Assembly (NCBI RefSeq): GCF_001854325.1
Contig: NZ_CP017754.1
Coordinates: 3,348,001 to 3,412,000, forward strand
Direction: 5' to 3'
Source: Cupriavidus malaysiensis
GTDB lineage: Bacteria; Pseudomonadota; Gammaproteobacteria; Burkholderiales; Burkholderiaceae
DNA length: 64,000 nt
Shown here: in pieces, positions 24,551-35,310 of the stretch
Layout: each line of letters opens with the position of its first letter
Position numbering within the stretch: the first letter of the stretch is position 1
Made by a program: the position numbers and the translations under genes
The notes under the pieces: generated by a model
Databases searched by the model: none
Seen by the model: only the letters and a program-made list of their open reading frames with translations
Told to the model about the DNA's origin: nothing

Positions 24551-26212
24551 TCAGTGCTTCTTGCCGCCCTTGCCAGCCGACGCCTTGGCCGGCGCCGCCT
24601 TGGCGGTAGCGGCCCTGGGAGCGGGGGCAGCCTTGGCGGCGGCGCCCCTGGCCGTCGGCGCGGCCTTGCGCGCCGGCGCCGCCGTGGCGCGCCCGCGCGG
24701 CTCGGCCCGCGCTTCCGCACGCGGGTGCGCCGACACGCGCACGACCTCTGCACCACCCCGCGCCGCCGGCTCGGCACGCGCGCCGCCGGCGCGCACCGGC
24801 ACCATCAGCACCAGGCTCTGGCCTGCCACCAGCTTGGTGCCGGGCAGGTGGTTCCAGCCCATCAGCTGGCTGGCGGTGACGCCGTAGCGCCGCGCGATCG
24901 ACGCCACCGTGTCGCGCCGCCCCGCGCGCACCACGACGCGCCGGGCATCGGGGAGATCGGGCTCCACGGCCAGCATGGCATTGTCGGCCACGCTGGCGCT
25001 GATGTCCTCGTCATTGCGTTCGGTACGCGGGATCATCACCGTCGAGCCGGCCTTCAGCCGCATGCCCTTGGGTATGCGGTTGATCTCGCGCAGGGTGTCC
25101 GGATCGATCTTCAGCCGCGCCGCCAGCGCCTCCACCCGCTCGCGGTTGTCCACCGTGACGGCGGTCCAGCTCGACAGGCCGCCGCGATAGGTATTGAGGT
25201 TGTACTGGAAGCGCTCCGCGTTGTCGAAGGGCAGCAGGATCTGCGGGTTGGCCGCGCCGAGGATCACTGGGCGGTTGAAGGAGGGGTTGAGCGCCTTGAA
25301 CTCCTCCAGCGGCATGTTGGCCAGCTTGGCGGCCAGCGCCACGTCGATGTCGCGCGAGGTAGTGACGGTGACGAAGTAGGGATGGTCGGGAATGTCCGGC
25401 AGCTTGATGCCGTAGAGCTCGGGGTTGCTGATGATGTTCTTGACCGCCTGCAGCTTCGGCACGTAGTAACGCGTTTCGTTCGGCATGCTCAGGCTGGCGT
25501 AGTCGGTCGGCAGCCCGCGCGCCTGGTTGCGCGAGATCGCGCGCGACACGGCGCCTTCGCCCCAGTTGTAGGCCGCCAGCGCCAGCTGCCAGTCGCCGAA
25601 CATGTCGTACAGGCGCGCCAGGTAGTCGAGCGCGGCATCGGTCGAGGCCAGCACGTCGCGGCGCTCGTCGCGGAACATGTTCTGCTTGAGCTTGTAGGTC
25701 TTGCCCGTGCTCGGGATGAACTGCCACATGCCGGCCGCCTTGGCGCTCGACTCGGCCTGCGGGTTGAACGCGCTCTCGACGAAGGGCAGCAACGCCAGCT
25801 CGGTCGGCATGTTGCGACGCTCGAGTTCCTCGACGATGTGGTAGAGGTAGCGGCTCGAGCGGCTGATCATGCGCTCCATGTACTCGGGGCGCTGGGCATA
25901 CCACTGCGTGCGGTCGTCCACCAGCGTGCCTTCCAGGTCGGGCATGGCGAAGCCGCGCCGGATACGGTCCCAGATATCGTTCTGCTGGACGTTCAGCCAA
26001 TCCCTGCCGCCGCCTTCGCCACCTGCGGGCGGCTTGCCGCTGGCCGCGTTCAGCCCGCCGGCTGCCTTGCCGGTGGTCAGGCTGTTGAGCGGGTCGGGCG
26101 TGCCACGCTGCGCGGTCGCTGTGCCGGCCGTATCGGCGGCGGGCGGCGCGCCCGCGCACGCTGCCAGCAAGGCAGCGCAGGCGACCACCGCCATGAATCG
26201 ACCAATTTTCAT
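24551..26212 (-). CDS. mltD: MltD-type membrane-bound lytic transglycosylase with LysM repeats
   Basis: This 553-residue lipoprotein cleaves peptidoglycan to 1,6-anhydro products in the periplasm. Residues 1–19 form a signal ending in the lipobox LAAC. The SLT domain (about residues 130–260) has the catalytic Glu in VESAFNPQAES, followed by GMWQFIPSTG and LALAAYNWGEGAV. Two LysM domains follow (about 340–395 and 415–460), then an 80-residue Ala/Lys/Pro/Arg-rich tail that is very basic. The start is the ATG giving MKIGRF rather than a TTG one codon upstream. A good promoter lies just upstream. The long basic tail is unusual and may bind the envelope. Confidence 0.92.
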   Translation of the reverse strand: MKIGRFMAVVACAALLAACAGAPPAADTAGTATAQRGTPDPLNSLTTGKAAGGLNAASGKPPAGGEGGGRDWLNVQQNDIWDRIRRGFAMPDLEGTLVDDRTQWYAQRPEYMERMISRSSRYLYHIVEELERRNMPTELALLPFVESAFNPQAESSAKAAGMWQFIPSTGKTYKLKQNMFRDERRDVLASTDAALDYLARLYDMFGDWQLALAAYNWGEGAVSRAISRNQARGLPTDYASLSMPNETRYYVPKLQAVKNIISNPELYGIKLPDIPDHPYFVTVTTSRDIDVALAAKLANMPLEEFKALNPSFNRPVILGAANPQILLPFDNAERFQYNLNTYRGGLSSWTAVTVDNRERVEALAARLKIDPDTLREINRIPKGMRLKAGSTVMIPRTERNDEDISASVADNAMLAVEPDLPDARRVVVRAGRRDTVASIARRYGVTASQLMGWNHLPGTKLVAGQSLVLMVPVRAGGARAEPAARGGAEVVRVSAHPRAEARAEPRGRATAAPARKAAPTARGAAAKAAPAPRAATAKAAPAKASAGKGGKKH

Positions 26213-26247
26213 CAATTTCTCGAATCGTGACGCTAAAAAATTGCCTG

Positions 26248-26276
26248 ATGCTATGAAAAACGCGCTATGGCGTCAA
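26248..26276 (-). promoter_or_regulatory. Probable mltD promoter
   Basis: On the minus strand TTGACG (26276–26271) and TAGCAT (26253–26248) are spaced by 17 bases, about 35 bases before the mltD ATG. The match is 5 of 6 for -35 and 4 of 6 for -10. Confidence 0.55.
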
Positions 26277-26354
26277 TGAGATTCTCCCCCGGCAAAGCCG
26301 GGCAACCGTCGAGAGACGCGGGAAGCGCCCGGCGCGATGGCGGCCGGGCGGACC

Positions 26355-27164
26355 CTAGCGGAAGCCGTCCTTCCAGCCGCGCAGTGCGCCGAAAGCCGCC
26401 GCATCGTTGCCGGGGTGGCTCCCATGGGCAACGAGCGCCGCACGCACCGCCGGCTCGCGCGAGCGCAGGAAAGGATTGACCGCACGCTCCAGCCCGATCG
26501 TGGTGGGCACGGTCGGCCGGCCCTGCCCGCGCAGATCCTGCACGCGTGCCTGCCAGTCGGCCAGCGCCGCATTGGCCGGCTCCACCGCCAGCGCGAAACG
26601 CACATTGGAGGCGGTGTACTCATGCGCACAGTAGACGCGGGTGGCGGGCGGCAATGCCGCCAGCTTGTCGAGCGAGTCCAGCATCTGCGCCGGAGAGCCC
26701 TCGAACAGCCGGCCGCAGCCGCTGGCGAACAGGGTATCGCCGCAGAACACGGCCGGACCGCTGTCGCCAAGTGCGGAGTCATCCGCCACGTAGGCCACAT
26801 GGCCAGCCGTGTGACCGGGCACGTCCAGCACGCGCAGCTGCAACGCTGGCGCCGCCAGTGCCACCACGTCGCCTTCGCGCACGGCCTGGGTGCGGCCGCC
26901 GATGCGCTCGCCGGCCGGCCCGATGACCGGCAGCGGGCCGCCGCCGGGCGCGAGCGGATGCGCCTGCAGCAGGTCCGCGACGCCGCCCTGGTGATCGCCG
27001 TGGTGATGGGTGATTACAATAGCGCCCAGAGCCAGCCGATGCTGTGCCAGGAAACGCTCGACCGGGCCCGCCTCGCCGGGATCCACCACGGCGGCGCAGT
27101 GACCATCGTGGATCGCCCAGATATAGTTATCCTGGAATGCAGGAATCGGCTCCACTCTCAACAT
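26355..27164 (-). CDS. gloB: GloB, hydroxyacylglutathione hydrolase (glyoxalase II)
   Basis: GloB hydrolyses S-lactoylglutathione to lactate and glutathione, completing methylglyoxal detoxification. The 269-residue metallo-beta-lactamase-fold protein starts [18 protein letters not shown] and has the metal motif [11 protein letters not shown], the His of [25 protein letters not shown] and the C-terminal YCAHEYT and NPFLR segments typical of glyoxalase II. AGGAG lies 5–6 bases before the ATG. The gene is head-to-head with the methyltransferase, only 10 bases between start codons, so each promoter must lie inside the other gene. Confidence 0.96.
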   Translation of the reverse strand: MLRVEPIPAFQDNYIWAIHDGHCAAVVDPGEAGPVERFLAQHRLALGAIVITHHHGDHQGGVADLLQAHPLAPGGGPLPVIGPAGERIGGRTQAVREGDVVALAAPALQLRVLDVPGHTAGHVAYVADDSALGDSGPAVFCGDTLFASGCGRLFEGSPAQMLDSLDKLAALPPATRVYCAHEYTASNVRFALAVEPANAALADWQARVQDLRGQGRPTVPTTIGLERAVNPFLRSREPAVRAALVAHGSHPGNDAAAFGALRGWKDGFR

Positions 27165-27174
27165 ACTTGCTCCT

Positions 27175-27981
27175 ATGTCCGACCGACCGATTATAGATTG
27201 GGAAGGCTGGCTCGCCTCGCCACCCGGGCAGTACATGCTCGGCTGGGAACAGGGCCAGTACGATCGCACGGTGACGGACATCTTCGGCTACCACGCTGTG
27301 CAGCTCGGCCTGCCGGTGATCGACACCCTGCGCGAGAACCGCATGCCCTTCTCGGCGCTTGCGCTGGACGCGGACGGCGGTCCGCACGGTCCGCGCAGCG
27401 GCCAGCCCGACGCGCGTCAGCTGTTGTGCCGTTTCGACGAACTGCCCTTCGACACACAGAGCCTGGACCTCGTCACCCTGCCCCATGTGCTGGAGTTCAG
27501 CGAGTATCCGCACGAGGTGCTGCGCGAGGTCGCGCGGGTACTGATGCCTGAGGGCCGCGTGGTCGTCACCTGCTTCAACCCGATGAGCCTGTGGGGGGCC
27601 CGCCAGGGCCTGAACCGCATCGGCGTCGAGCCCTTCCTTCCGACCGACGCGCAGTCGATCGGTTTCGTGCGCATCAAGGATTGGCTCAAGCTGCTCGGCT
27701 TCGATATCATCCGTGGCCGCTTCGGCTGCTACTGCCCGCCCTACCGCACCGAGCGCTGGCTGCAGCGCGCGGCCTTCATGGAGAAGGCGGGCGACCGCTG
27801 GTGGCCGATCTTCGGCGCCGTCTACATGATCTCGGCGATCAAGCGGGTGCGCGGCGTGCGCCTGGTCGGCCCGGCATGGAAGCCGGCCAAGGCGTCCCTC
27901 AAGCCGGTGGCGGCACCGGTGGCCACCCCGACCGGCACCCACGGCAAGGCCCCTGGCGGCACGCCTCGCGGCGGCGCCTAG
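27175..27981 (+). CDS. Class I SAM-dependent methyltransferase-like protein
   Basis: This 268-residue protein has a truncated methyltransferase type 11 core: [20 protein letters not shown] and the following [20 protein letters not shown] match motifs II–III, whereas the glycine-rich motif I of classical SAM enzymes is not evident. The substrate is unknown. The C-terminal 35 residues are Ala/Pro/Gly/Lys-rich and look disordered. It lies between gloB (divergent) and rnhA, an arrangement found in other betaproteobacteria, where it is annotated only as a methyltransferase. No ribosome site precedes the ATG, because the gap of 10 bases is taken by the gloB site on the other strand. Confidence 0.82.
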   Translation: MSDRPIIDWEGWLASPPGQYMLGWEQGQYDRTVTDIFGYHAVQLGLPVIDTLRENRMPFSALALDADGGPHGPRSGQPDARQLLCRFDELPFDTQSLDLVTLPHVLEFSEYPHEVLREVARVLMPEGRVVVTCFNPMSLWGARQGLNRIGVEPFLPTDAQSIGFVRIKDWLKLLGFDIIRGRFGCYCPPYRTERWLQRAAFMEKAGDRWWPIFGAVYMISAIKRVRGVRLVGPAWKPAKASLKPVAAPVATPTGTHGKAPGGTPRGGA

Positions 27982-28060
27982 GCGCCCGGCCCTGACGCCA
28001 ATCCCTATCGCCAATCCACATCGCCGGGCCGCGCGCGGGCCGGCACGAACCTTGAATCAC

Positions 28061-28507
28061 ATGGAAGCACTGCAAGAAGTCACGATCTATTCCGATGGCG
28101 CCTGCAAGGGCAATCCTGGCCCCGGCGGCTGGGGCGCGCTGCTGGTGGCCGGCACGAGCGAGAAGGAACTGTTCGGCGGCGAGCGCGGCACCACCAACAA
28201 CCGCATGGAACTGACCGCGGTGATCGAGGCCTTGCGGGCGCTCAAGCGCCCATGCCGCATCCAGGTCTATACCGACTCCCAGTATGTGCAGAAGGGCATC
28301 AGCGAATGGCTGCCCGGGTGGAAGGCGCGTGGCTGGAAGACCGCCGACAAGAAACCGGTCAAGAATGCCGACCTGTGGCAGTCGCTGGACGTCGAGGCCG
28401 CACGCCACCAGGTCAGCTGGCACTGGGTGCGCGGCCACAACGGCCATCCCGGCAACGAGCGCGCCGACGCGCTGGCCAACCGGGGCGTCGCCTCGCTGGC
28501 GGCCTGA
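28061..28507 (+). CDS. rnhA: RnhA, ribonuclease HI
   Basis: RNase HI degrades the RNA of RNA–DNA hybrids. The 148-residue product has all four catalytic acids: Asp in [15 protein letters not shown], Glu in [13 protein letters not shown], Asp in [12 protein letters not shown], and Asp in [12 protein letters not shown], with the handle region [20 protein letters not shown]. The ATG at 28061 fits the family length; a TTG three codons upstream is possible. It is followed after 33 bases by dnaQ, the well-known rnhA–dnaQ pairing, here in the same direction. Confidence 0.96.
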   Translation: MEALQEVTIYSDGACKGNPGPGGWGALLVAGTSEKELFGGERGTTNNRMELTAVIEALRALKRPCRIQVYTDSQYVQKGISEWLPGWKARGWKTADKKPVKNADLWQSLDVEAARHQVSWHWVRGHNGHPGNERADALANRGVASLAA

Positions 28508-28540
28508 GGCCTGCCCGCGCGCTCCGGTAGAATGCCCGCC

Positions 28541-29251
28541 ATGCGACAGATCGTTCTCGATACCGAAACCACCGGCCTGAATGCCGCCACCGGCGACCGC
28601 CTGATTGAAATCGGCTGTGTGGAGATGGTCAACCGGCGCCTGACGGGGCGCAATCTGCATTTCTACGTCAACCCCGAGCGCGAGATCGACGAAGGCGCGA
28701 TCGCCGTGCACGGGCTGACGCTCGAGTTCCTCTCGGACAAGCCGCGCTTCGCCGAGGTGGTCGAGCCCATCCGCGAGTTCGTGCGCGATGCCGAGTTGAT
28801 CATCCACAACGCGAGCTTCGACCTGGGCTTCCTCGACATGGAATTCCAGCTGCTCGGCCTGCCGCCATTCCGCGAGCACGTCGGCGGCGTGATCGATACG
28901 CTCAAGGAAGCGCGCCAGATGTTCCCCGGCAAGCGCAATTCGCTCGATGCGCTGTGCGATCGGCTGGGCGTCAGCAACGCGCACCGGACGCTGCACGGCG
29001 CCTTGCTGGATGCGGAACTGCTGGCCGAGGTCTACCTCGCCATGACGCGCGGCCAGGACTCCCTGGTCATCGATGCCCTCGACGATGGCGACGGACCGGG
29101 TCACGCGGTGGCCTCGGCGGACCTGTCCGCGCTCGACCTGCCCGTGCTGCGCGCCAGCGAGGAAGAGGTGGCCGCCCATGCAGCAGTGCTGAAGGAACTC
29201 GACAAAGCGAGCGGCGGCAAGACCGTCTGGCAGGAGGTGCCGGCGGCCTGA
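28541..29251 (+). CDS. dnaQ: DnaQ, DNA polymerase III epsilon subunit
   Basis: DnaQ is the 3'-5' proofreading exonuclease of the replicative polymerase. The 236-residue product has the DEDDh exonuclease motifs: DTETTG at the start (ExoI), HNASFDLGFLDMEF (ExoII) and HGALLDAELLAEVYLAM with its His (ExoIII). The C-terminal part, about residue 180 onward, holds the region that contacts the alpha subunit. I place the start at the second ATG (MRQIVLDTETTG), the family form; another ATG is three codons upstream. A TAGAAT -10-like element at 28528–28533 lies only 7 bases before this ATG, so any transcript from it would be nearly leaderless. Confidence 0.95.
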   Translation: MRQIVLDTETTGLNAATGDRLIEIGCVEMVNRRLTGRNLHFYVNPEREIDEGAIAVHGLTLEFLSDKPRFAEVVEPIREFVRDAELIIHNASFDLGFLDMEFQLLGLPPFREHVGGVIDTLKEARQMFPGKRNSLDALCDRLGVSNAHRTLHGALLDAELLAEVYLAMTRGQDSLVIDALDDGDGPGHAVASADLSALDLPVLRASEEEVAAHAAVLKELDKASGGKTVWQEVPAA

Positions 29252-29308
29252 AGCCACCTGCGGCAAAGTGCCAATGGCGCAGCGCCGCAAGAATTTTGCG
29301 GAAAGGGC

Positions 29309-29337
29309 TTTACAAGATACCGCGGCTTCTGCATAAT
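29309..29337 (+). promoter_or_regulatory. Promoter of tRNA-Val
   Basis: TTTACA (29309–29314) and CATAAT (29332–29337) are separated by 17 bases, each 5 of 6 to consensus. The predicted start near 29344 is about 34 bases before the tRNA. Confidence 0.8.
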
Positions 29338-29377
29338 CTCATTTCTCCGCTGCACGACAGCAACAACGCAGCAGCAG

Positions 29378-29452
29378 GGGTGGTTAGCTCAGCGGTAGAG
29401 CACTGCCTTCACACGGCAGGGGTCACAGGTTCAATCCCTGTACCACCCACCA
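29378..29452 (+). tRNA. tRNA-Val (CAC)
   Basis: The 75-base sequence folds as a cloverleaf: acceptor GGGTGGT with ACCACCC, D-arm GCTC/GAGC, anticodon stem CTGCC/GGCAG with loop TTCACAC (anticodon CAC, reading GTG), T-arm ACAGG/CCTGT with loop TTCAATC, and an encoded 3' CCA. It has its own promoter and terminator. Confidence 0.97.
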
Positions 29453-29461
29453 GATTTGGCT

Positions 29462-29516
29462 GGCAACGCCTTACGTTGCCAAAAAACCCCGAAGCCGGAA
29501 GGCCTCGGGGTTTTTT
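29462..29516 (+). terminator. Tandem hairpins and terminator after tRNA-Val
   Basis: A first hairpin (GGCAACG 29462–29468 with CGTTGCC 29474–29480) is followed by a stronger one: CCCCGAAGCC (29487–29496) with GGCCTCGGGG (29501–29510), loop GGAA and one mismatch, then six T. The A run before it makes it work in both directions, so it may also stop the isochorismatase transcript coming from the right. Confidence 0.93.
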
Positions 29517-29590
29517 GTTTTGCGCCATCATGCCTGGGCGCTTCGGCTTTGGCGAAGGAAGGAGCAAGCGCCCCCCCCTACCTTGCGCGC

Positions 29591-30193
29591 TTACCGCCAG
29601 ACCTCCTCGTCCGGCACCACGGTGGCGAAACGGTCATGCAGCGCGGCCAGCGCGGCGCGATGCACCTGCGCCGCCGGCAGCGCAGGCCCGCCGAGCGGAT
29701 CCGGCAGGTCGCGCGTAGCGCAGGCGCCCGCCACCACGGTGCTGCGATAGCCGTGATCGAGCGCCGCGCGCACCGTCGCGCTGACGCACATATGCGTCTG
29801 GAAACCCGCCACCACCAGTTCCTTGCGACCGGCCCGCGCGAGCACCGCGGCGAGGTCGGTGCCGGCGAAGCTGTTCGGCAGCCCCTTGACCACGGTGGCT
29901 TCGCCGGCAGCCGGAACGAGGTCGGCGATGATGGCCGCGTAGGGTCCGCTCGGATCGAAGGCCCCGCTACCCGGGCGCCCATGGTGGACCACGTGGACGA
30001 CCGGTGCGCCCCGCTCGCGCGCCTGCGCCAGCAGCGCGGCGCAGCGGGCCACCGCCGCCGGCATGCCACTCAGCGGCAGCCGGCCATCGACATATTCACG
30101 CTGGTGGTCGATCAGCAGCAGCACGGCGGCGTCCCAGGCGGACGGCGCGCGGCTGGCGCCGGCAAGATCGAGCAGGGTGAAGGCTTGGGACAT
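29591..30193 (-). CDS. Isochorismatase-family cysteine hydrolase
   Basis: This 200-residue protein has the catalytic triad of the isochorismatase/nicotinamidase family: Asp in LLLIDHQREYV, Lys in VVKGLPNSFAGT and Cys in QTHMCVSATVRAAL. The substrate cannot be told; family members act on isochorismate, nicotinamide, carbamates and other amides. The gene is divergent to a LysR-type regulator across 156 bases that hold a palindrome, so it is probably the regulator's target. It ends near the bidirectional terminator beyond tRNA-Val. Confidence 0.9.
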   Translation of the reverse strand: MSQAFTLLDLAGASRAPSAWDAAVLLLIDHQREYVDGRLPLSGMPAAVARCAALLAQARERGAPVVHVVHHGRPGSGAFDPSGPYAAIIADLVPAAGEATVVKGLPNSFAGTDLAAVLARAGRKELVVAGFQTHMCVSATVRAALDHGYRSTVVAGACATRDLPDPLGGPALPAAQVHRAALAALHDRFATVVPDEEVWR

Positions 30194-30299
30194 AGCGAGG
30201 ATCTCCTGGTACAGGTGGCAGGGGCGGCCCAGGGATAGCGGCGCGCACCACCGCGGGCCAGAGGCGCGGCAGGCGCCTTCCGGGACGCTTCGCAGCCAT

Positions 30300-30315
30300 C
30301 TTAGGCTGCGCTAAG
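30300..30315. promoter_or_regulatory. Palindrome between isochorismatase and LysR genes
   Basis: CTTAGGCTGCGCTAAG consists of inverted CTTAG/CTAAG around six bases, and it contains a T-N11-A arrangement as in LysR-type binding sites. It lies 34 bases before the regulator's GTG and 106 bases before the isochorismatase start. Confidence 0.5.
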
Positions 30316-30349
30316 CTGTACGCCAATTCTCCAATCCCTCACGATCGCT

Positions 30350-31222
30350 GTGCAAAAACGTTCACTCTGCTGGGATGACCTGCTGACCCTGTCGGCACTG
30401 CAACGCTGCGGCAGCTATTCCGCCTGCGCACGCGAACTCGGTCTCACCCATGCCACCGCGATCCGCCGCATACGGCGCCTGGAAGCCGCGCTCGGCGGCG
30501 CGGTCGCCACGCGCACCGACGGCGCCTTCGTCCTCACCGGCACCGGCCGCGCGGCCTTGGAGGCGGCGCGCCAGATGGAACGCAGCGCGGATCGCCTGCT
30601 GCGGGAGACCGAACACGCCGGAGCCGGCGTCTCGGGCGAGGTGCGGATGGCCGCCACTGCCGCGCTCGGCAGCGAATTCCTCACACCGCGGCTGCCGGGC
30701 CTGTACGCCGCCCATCCAGCCATCCAGGTACGGCTCGAACTGGACAACCGCGTTGCCAGCCTGGCGCGCCGCCGCGCGCATATCGCGGTGCGACTGGCAC
30801 GCCCGCAGGAGGAGGATGTCGTGGCGCAGCGTGCCGGCACCGTGCAATTCGGCTTCTACGTGCGCGCCCGCGACGCGGCGATGCACCGCCCGGATGCCAG
30901 CGCGAGCGCTGCCCTGCCCTGCTGTGCGCTGCTGGACGATGGCCTCGGCCTGCCCGAGTGCGCCTGGCCGCAGGCGCGCGGCGGCCCGGTCGCCTTCCAG
31001 TCCAACAGCCTGCATGCCGTGCAGCAGGCGGTGCGGGCCGGCCTGGGTGCGGGCCTGCTGCCGCACTACCTGGCCGCTCACGATGTCAGCCTGGCGAAGC
31101 TGCACGATGTGCCGGAAGTAACGCGCGAGATCTGGCTCGCCTATCCGGCGGAATTCCGCGGCCACTCGCGCTTCCGTCCGGTCATCGACTGGTTGCAGCA
31201 GACGCTCGCCACCTGCCCTTGA
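30350..31222 (+). CDS. LysR-family transcriptional regulator
   Basis: This 290-residue protein has an N-terminal winged helix-turn-helix (about residues 8–65; LQRCGSYSACARELGLTHAT then IRRIRRLEAALGG) and a LysR-type ligand domain from about residue 95 (VRMAATAALGSEFL). The recognition helix begins HATAIRRIRRLE, a slight departure from the usual Ser-Ala-Val-Ser. It starts at GTG, since no ATG fits before the helix-turn-helix. The divergent isochorismatase gene is its likely target and neighbour; the effector is unknown. Confidence 0.9.
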   Translation: MQKRSLCWDDLLTLSALQRCGSYSACARELGLTHATAIRRIRRLEAALGGAVATRTDGAFVLTGTGRAALEAARQMERSADRLLRETEHAGAGVSGEVRMAATAALGSEFLTPRLPGLYAAHPAIQVRLELDNRVASLARRRAHIAVRLARPQEEDVVAQRAGTVQFGFYVRARDAAMHRPDASASAALPCCALLDDGLGLPECAWPQARGGPVAFQSNSLHAVQQAVRAGLGAGLLPHYLAAHDVSLAKLHDVPEVTREIWLAYPAEFRGHSRFRPVIDWLQQTLATCP

Positions 31223-31378
31223 CCTGCCCTTGATGCCGGACCTTCACCTGTACCTGCGCTCCTTCGCTTCTGCTAATCTTGACTGTCGGTTCCGTGCCGG
31301 CAGGCATGGGCAGATCGCGGCACCGGCCGCGTTCGATCCGCGTCCCCACAGGCCAGAAGAAGCACGAAGCAAGCACGC

Positions 31379-33358
31379 ATGCGGCACTCTTTGAAATACC
31401 GGGTAGCTCTCGCCGCCGCGCTGGTGGTGACGCTGATTCTCGGCGTGCGTGTGCTGGCCTCCCAGTATTACGCCTATGCATCGCTGCGCCAGCTGCTGGA
31501 GACCGAGCAGGCCCGGCAGACCGACCTCGTCGCGCAGCACCTGGACGACAAGTTCGACAGCCGCATCCACCTGCTGCGCCGGCTGGCGCGCCAGCTCGAA
31601 CCGATGCTCGACCAGCCGCCGGCGACGCTGCGGGTCTTCGCCTCCGGGATGGTGGACACGCCGGAGGACTTCAATGCTGTCTTCCTGGCCTGGCCGGACG
31701 GCGATGTCGCCTTCAGCACCGCCGTGCCCCAGGAGCGACGGCTGCAGGTCAAGGACCGCGACTATTTCCGCGCACTCGAGGCGGGCGCCTCCGTGGCGAC
31801 CTCCGACCTGCTCTACGGGCGCATGAGCAGCGCACCGGGCATGGTGCTCGCCGTGCCACTGCGCGCGCCGGACGGAACGCTGCGAGCGGTGGTCGGCGGC
31901 GCGCTCAACCTGGCCGAGGACAACTTCCTGCACGAGTTGCGCGACGGCCGCCTCGGCAGCGGCGGCATCTATTGCCTGGTGTCCTCCGGGCAGAATCCGC
32001 GCTATGCGATGCACGCCGAGCCGGCCAGGATCATGCTGCCGGCGGCGCAGGGCACGGCCGACGCCTGTGGCCTGGCGACACCGGCGGCCAAACCCTGGGA
32101 GTTCCTGCGGCCCGCGCGCCCCGTCGTCACGCGCCGCAGTCTCGACCTGAACGGCTGGACCGTCGTGTCGGTGCTGCCGGCCGAGCAAGCCTTCCTGCCG
32201 CTGATCGACGTGCGTCACAAGTGGCTGCTGATCGGCCTGCTGACGCTGGCGGGGGCTGCCGGCCTGATGTGGCTGGTGGTGCGGCGCCTGCTCAAGCCGC
32301 TCGAAGACTTCCATCGGGCCGTCGACGCCGTGGCGCTCAACGCCGACGCGCTCAACCAGTTGCCGACGCAGCGCCGGGACGAGATCGGCCAGCTCGCCTC
32401 GGCCTTCGCCGGCGTCGTGCGCCAGCTTCATGAGCGCGAGAGCGCGCTCAAGGCTGCCAAGGACCTGGCCGCCGAGAGCGAGAAGCGGATCGAGGCCATC
32501 GCCAACCATGTGCCGGACTTCATCTCCCTGGTCGACGCGAAGGAGCGCTACGTCTTCGTCAACCAGGCCTATGCGCGCCATTTCGGGCTGCCGGTGCAGC
32601 AGATCGTCGGCCTCAAGCTGCGGGAACTGTGGGGTATGCCGACCTATCTGGCCGTGCGGCCTCACCTGGAGCAGGCGTTCGCCGGCAGGGCCGTGACCTA
32701 CACTCAGGAAAGCCCGGACGGCACCGAATGCCTGGAAGTCAGTTGCCAGCCTGCCTGGGACGACGCGCGCGATACGGTCGTCGGCCTCTATATGTTCGCC
32801 CGCAACGTGACCGCCGAGCGCCAGGCGCTGCGCTCGCTGGAAGCGCAGACCGTCAGCGACCACCTGACCGGCCTGCTCAACCGTAAAGGCTTCGACCGCT
32901 GCCTGGCCGAAGCCATGAACCCGGGCGAGGGGCCAGACCAGAGCATCGCCCTGATGCTCGTCGACCTGGACGACTTCAAGCACATCAACGACAGCCACGG
33001 ACACGCCGTGGGCGACGAACTGCTGGCAGGGTTCGGCAGGCGCCTGTCGGCGTGCGTGCGCGAAGGCGACGCAGTCGCCCGCATCGGCGGCGACGAATTC
33101 GCCATCGTGCTGCGCAATGCGATCGCGCCGGCCGATCTCGAGCGGATCGCCCAGGGCATCGTGCAGGGTTCGCTGCAAGCGCACCGGATCGCCGGCCGCA
33201 CACTGATGGCCACCGCCAGCGTCGGCGCCGCCGTGCACCTGGCCGGCGACGGCCAGACTGCCAGCGAACTGTTCATGCGCGCGGACATGGCGCTCTACGA
33301 AGCCAAGCGGCGCGGCAAGGCGCGCTACGCCTTGCAGGTCGTGCACGACCGGGCCTGA
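31379..33358 (+). CDS. Membrane diguanylate cyclase (dCACHE–HAMP–PAS–GGDEF)
   Basis: This 659-residue protein should make c-di-GMP. It has a transmembrane helix (about residues 8–28), a periplasmic sensor of double-CACHE type (about 30–280), a second helix (about 282–303), a HAMP-like linker, a PAS domain (about 370–485) and a GGDEF domain with an intact RIGGDEF active site (GGDEF from residue 570). An RxxD inhibitory site (REGD) sits five residues before it, so product inhibition is expected. The ligand of the CACHE domain is unknown. It is alone between the LysR gene and the convergent glp transporter. Confidence 0.92.
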   Translation: MRHSLKYRVALAAALVVTLILGVRVLASQYYAYASLRQLLETEQARQTDLVAQHLDDKFDSRIHLLRRLARQLEPMLDQPPATLRVFASGMVDTPEDFNAVFLAWPDGDVAFSTAVPQERRLQVKDRDYFRALEAGASVATSDLLYGRMSSAPGMVLAVPLRAPDGTLRAVVGGALNLAEDNFLHELRDGRLGSGGIYCLVSSGQNPRYAMHAEPARIMLPAAQGTADACGLATPAAKPWEFLRPARPVVTRRSLDLNGWTVVSVLPAEQAFLPLIDVRHKWLLIGLLTLAGAAGLMWLVVRRLLKPLEDFHRAVDAVALNADALNQLPTQRRDEIGQLASAFAGVVRQLHERESALKAAKDLAAESEKRIEAIANHVPDFISLVDAKERYVFVNQAYARHFGLPVQQIVGLKLRELWGMPTYLAVRPHLEQAFAGRAVTYTQESPDGTECLEVSCQPAWDDARDTVVGLYMFARNVTAERQALRSLEAQTVSDHLTGLLNRKGFDRCLAEAMNPGEGPDQSIALMLVDLDDFKHINDSHGHAVGDELLAGFGRRLSACVREGDAVARIGGDEFAIVLRNAIAPADLERIAQGIVQGSLQAHRIAGRTLMATASVGAAVHLAGDGQTASELFMRADMALYEAKRRGKARYALQVVHDRA

Positions 33359-33359
33359 A

Positions 33360-33412
33360 GCCCGGCCGCCACGCCGCCGGCGCGCCCCCGCGCGGGGCAC
33401 GCCGGCCGGGGC
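33360..33412. terminator. GC hairpin between the diguanylate cyclase and glpV
   Basis: GCCCGGCCG (33360–33368) pairs with CGGCCGGGGC (33403–33412) with one mismatch, and the loop itself contains GCGCGC/GGGGC pairing. It fills the space between two convergent genes and could stop both transcripts, although no T tract is present on either side. Confidence 0.5.
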
Positions 33413-35155
<1,743 letters not shown>

Positions 35156-35310
35156 GAACGCCTCCTCGTGACTCCCCCTTCCCGCTGTATCGTTGGACCG
35201 CGGCCCCGGGAAGGGACAAGCCGCCAGGCCCATTGGCTCGGATATCTCTACTCCACCCTGCTCCGCCGCGCCCTGCTCCGGCGCCGGCCGTGCGACCGCT
35301 GCCGCGGCTC

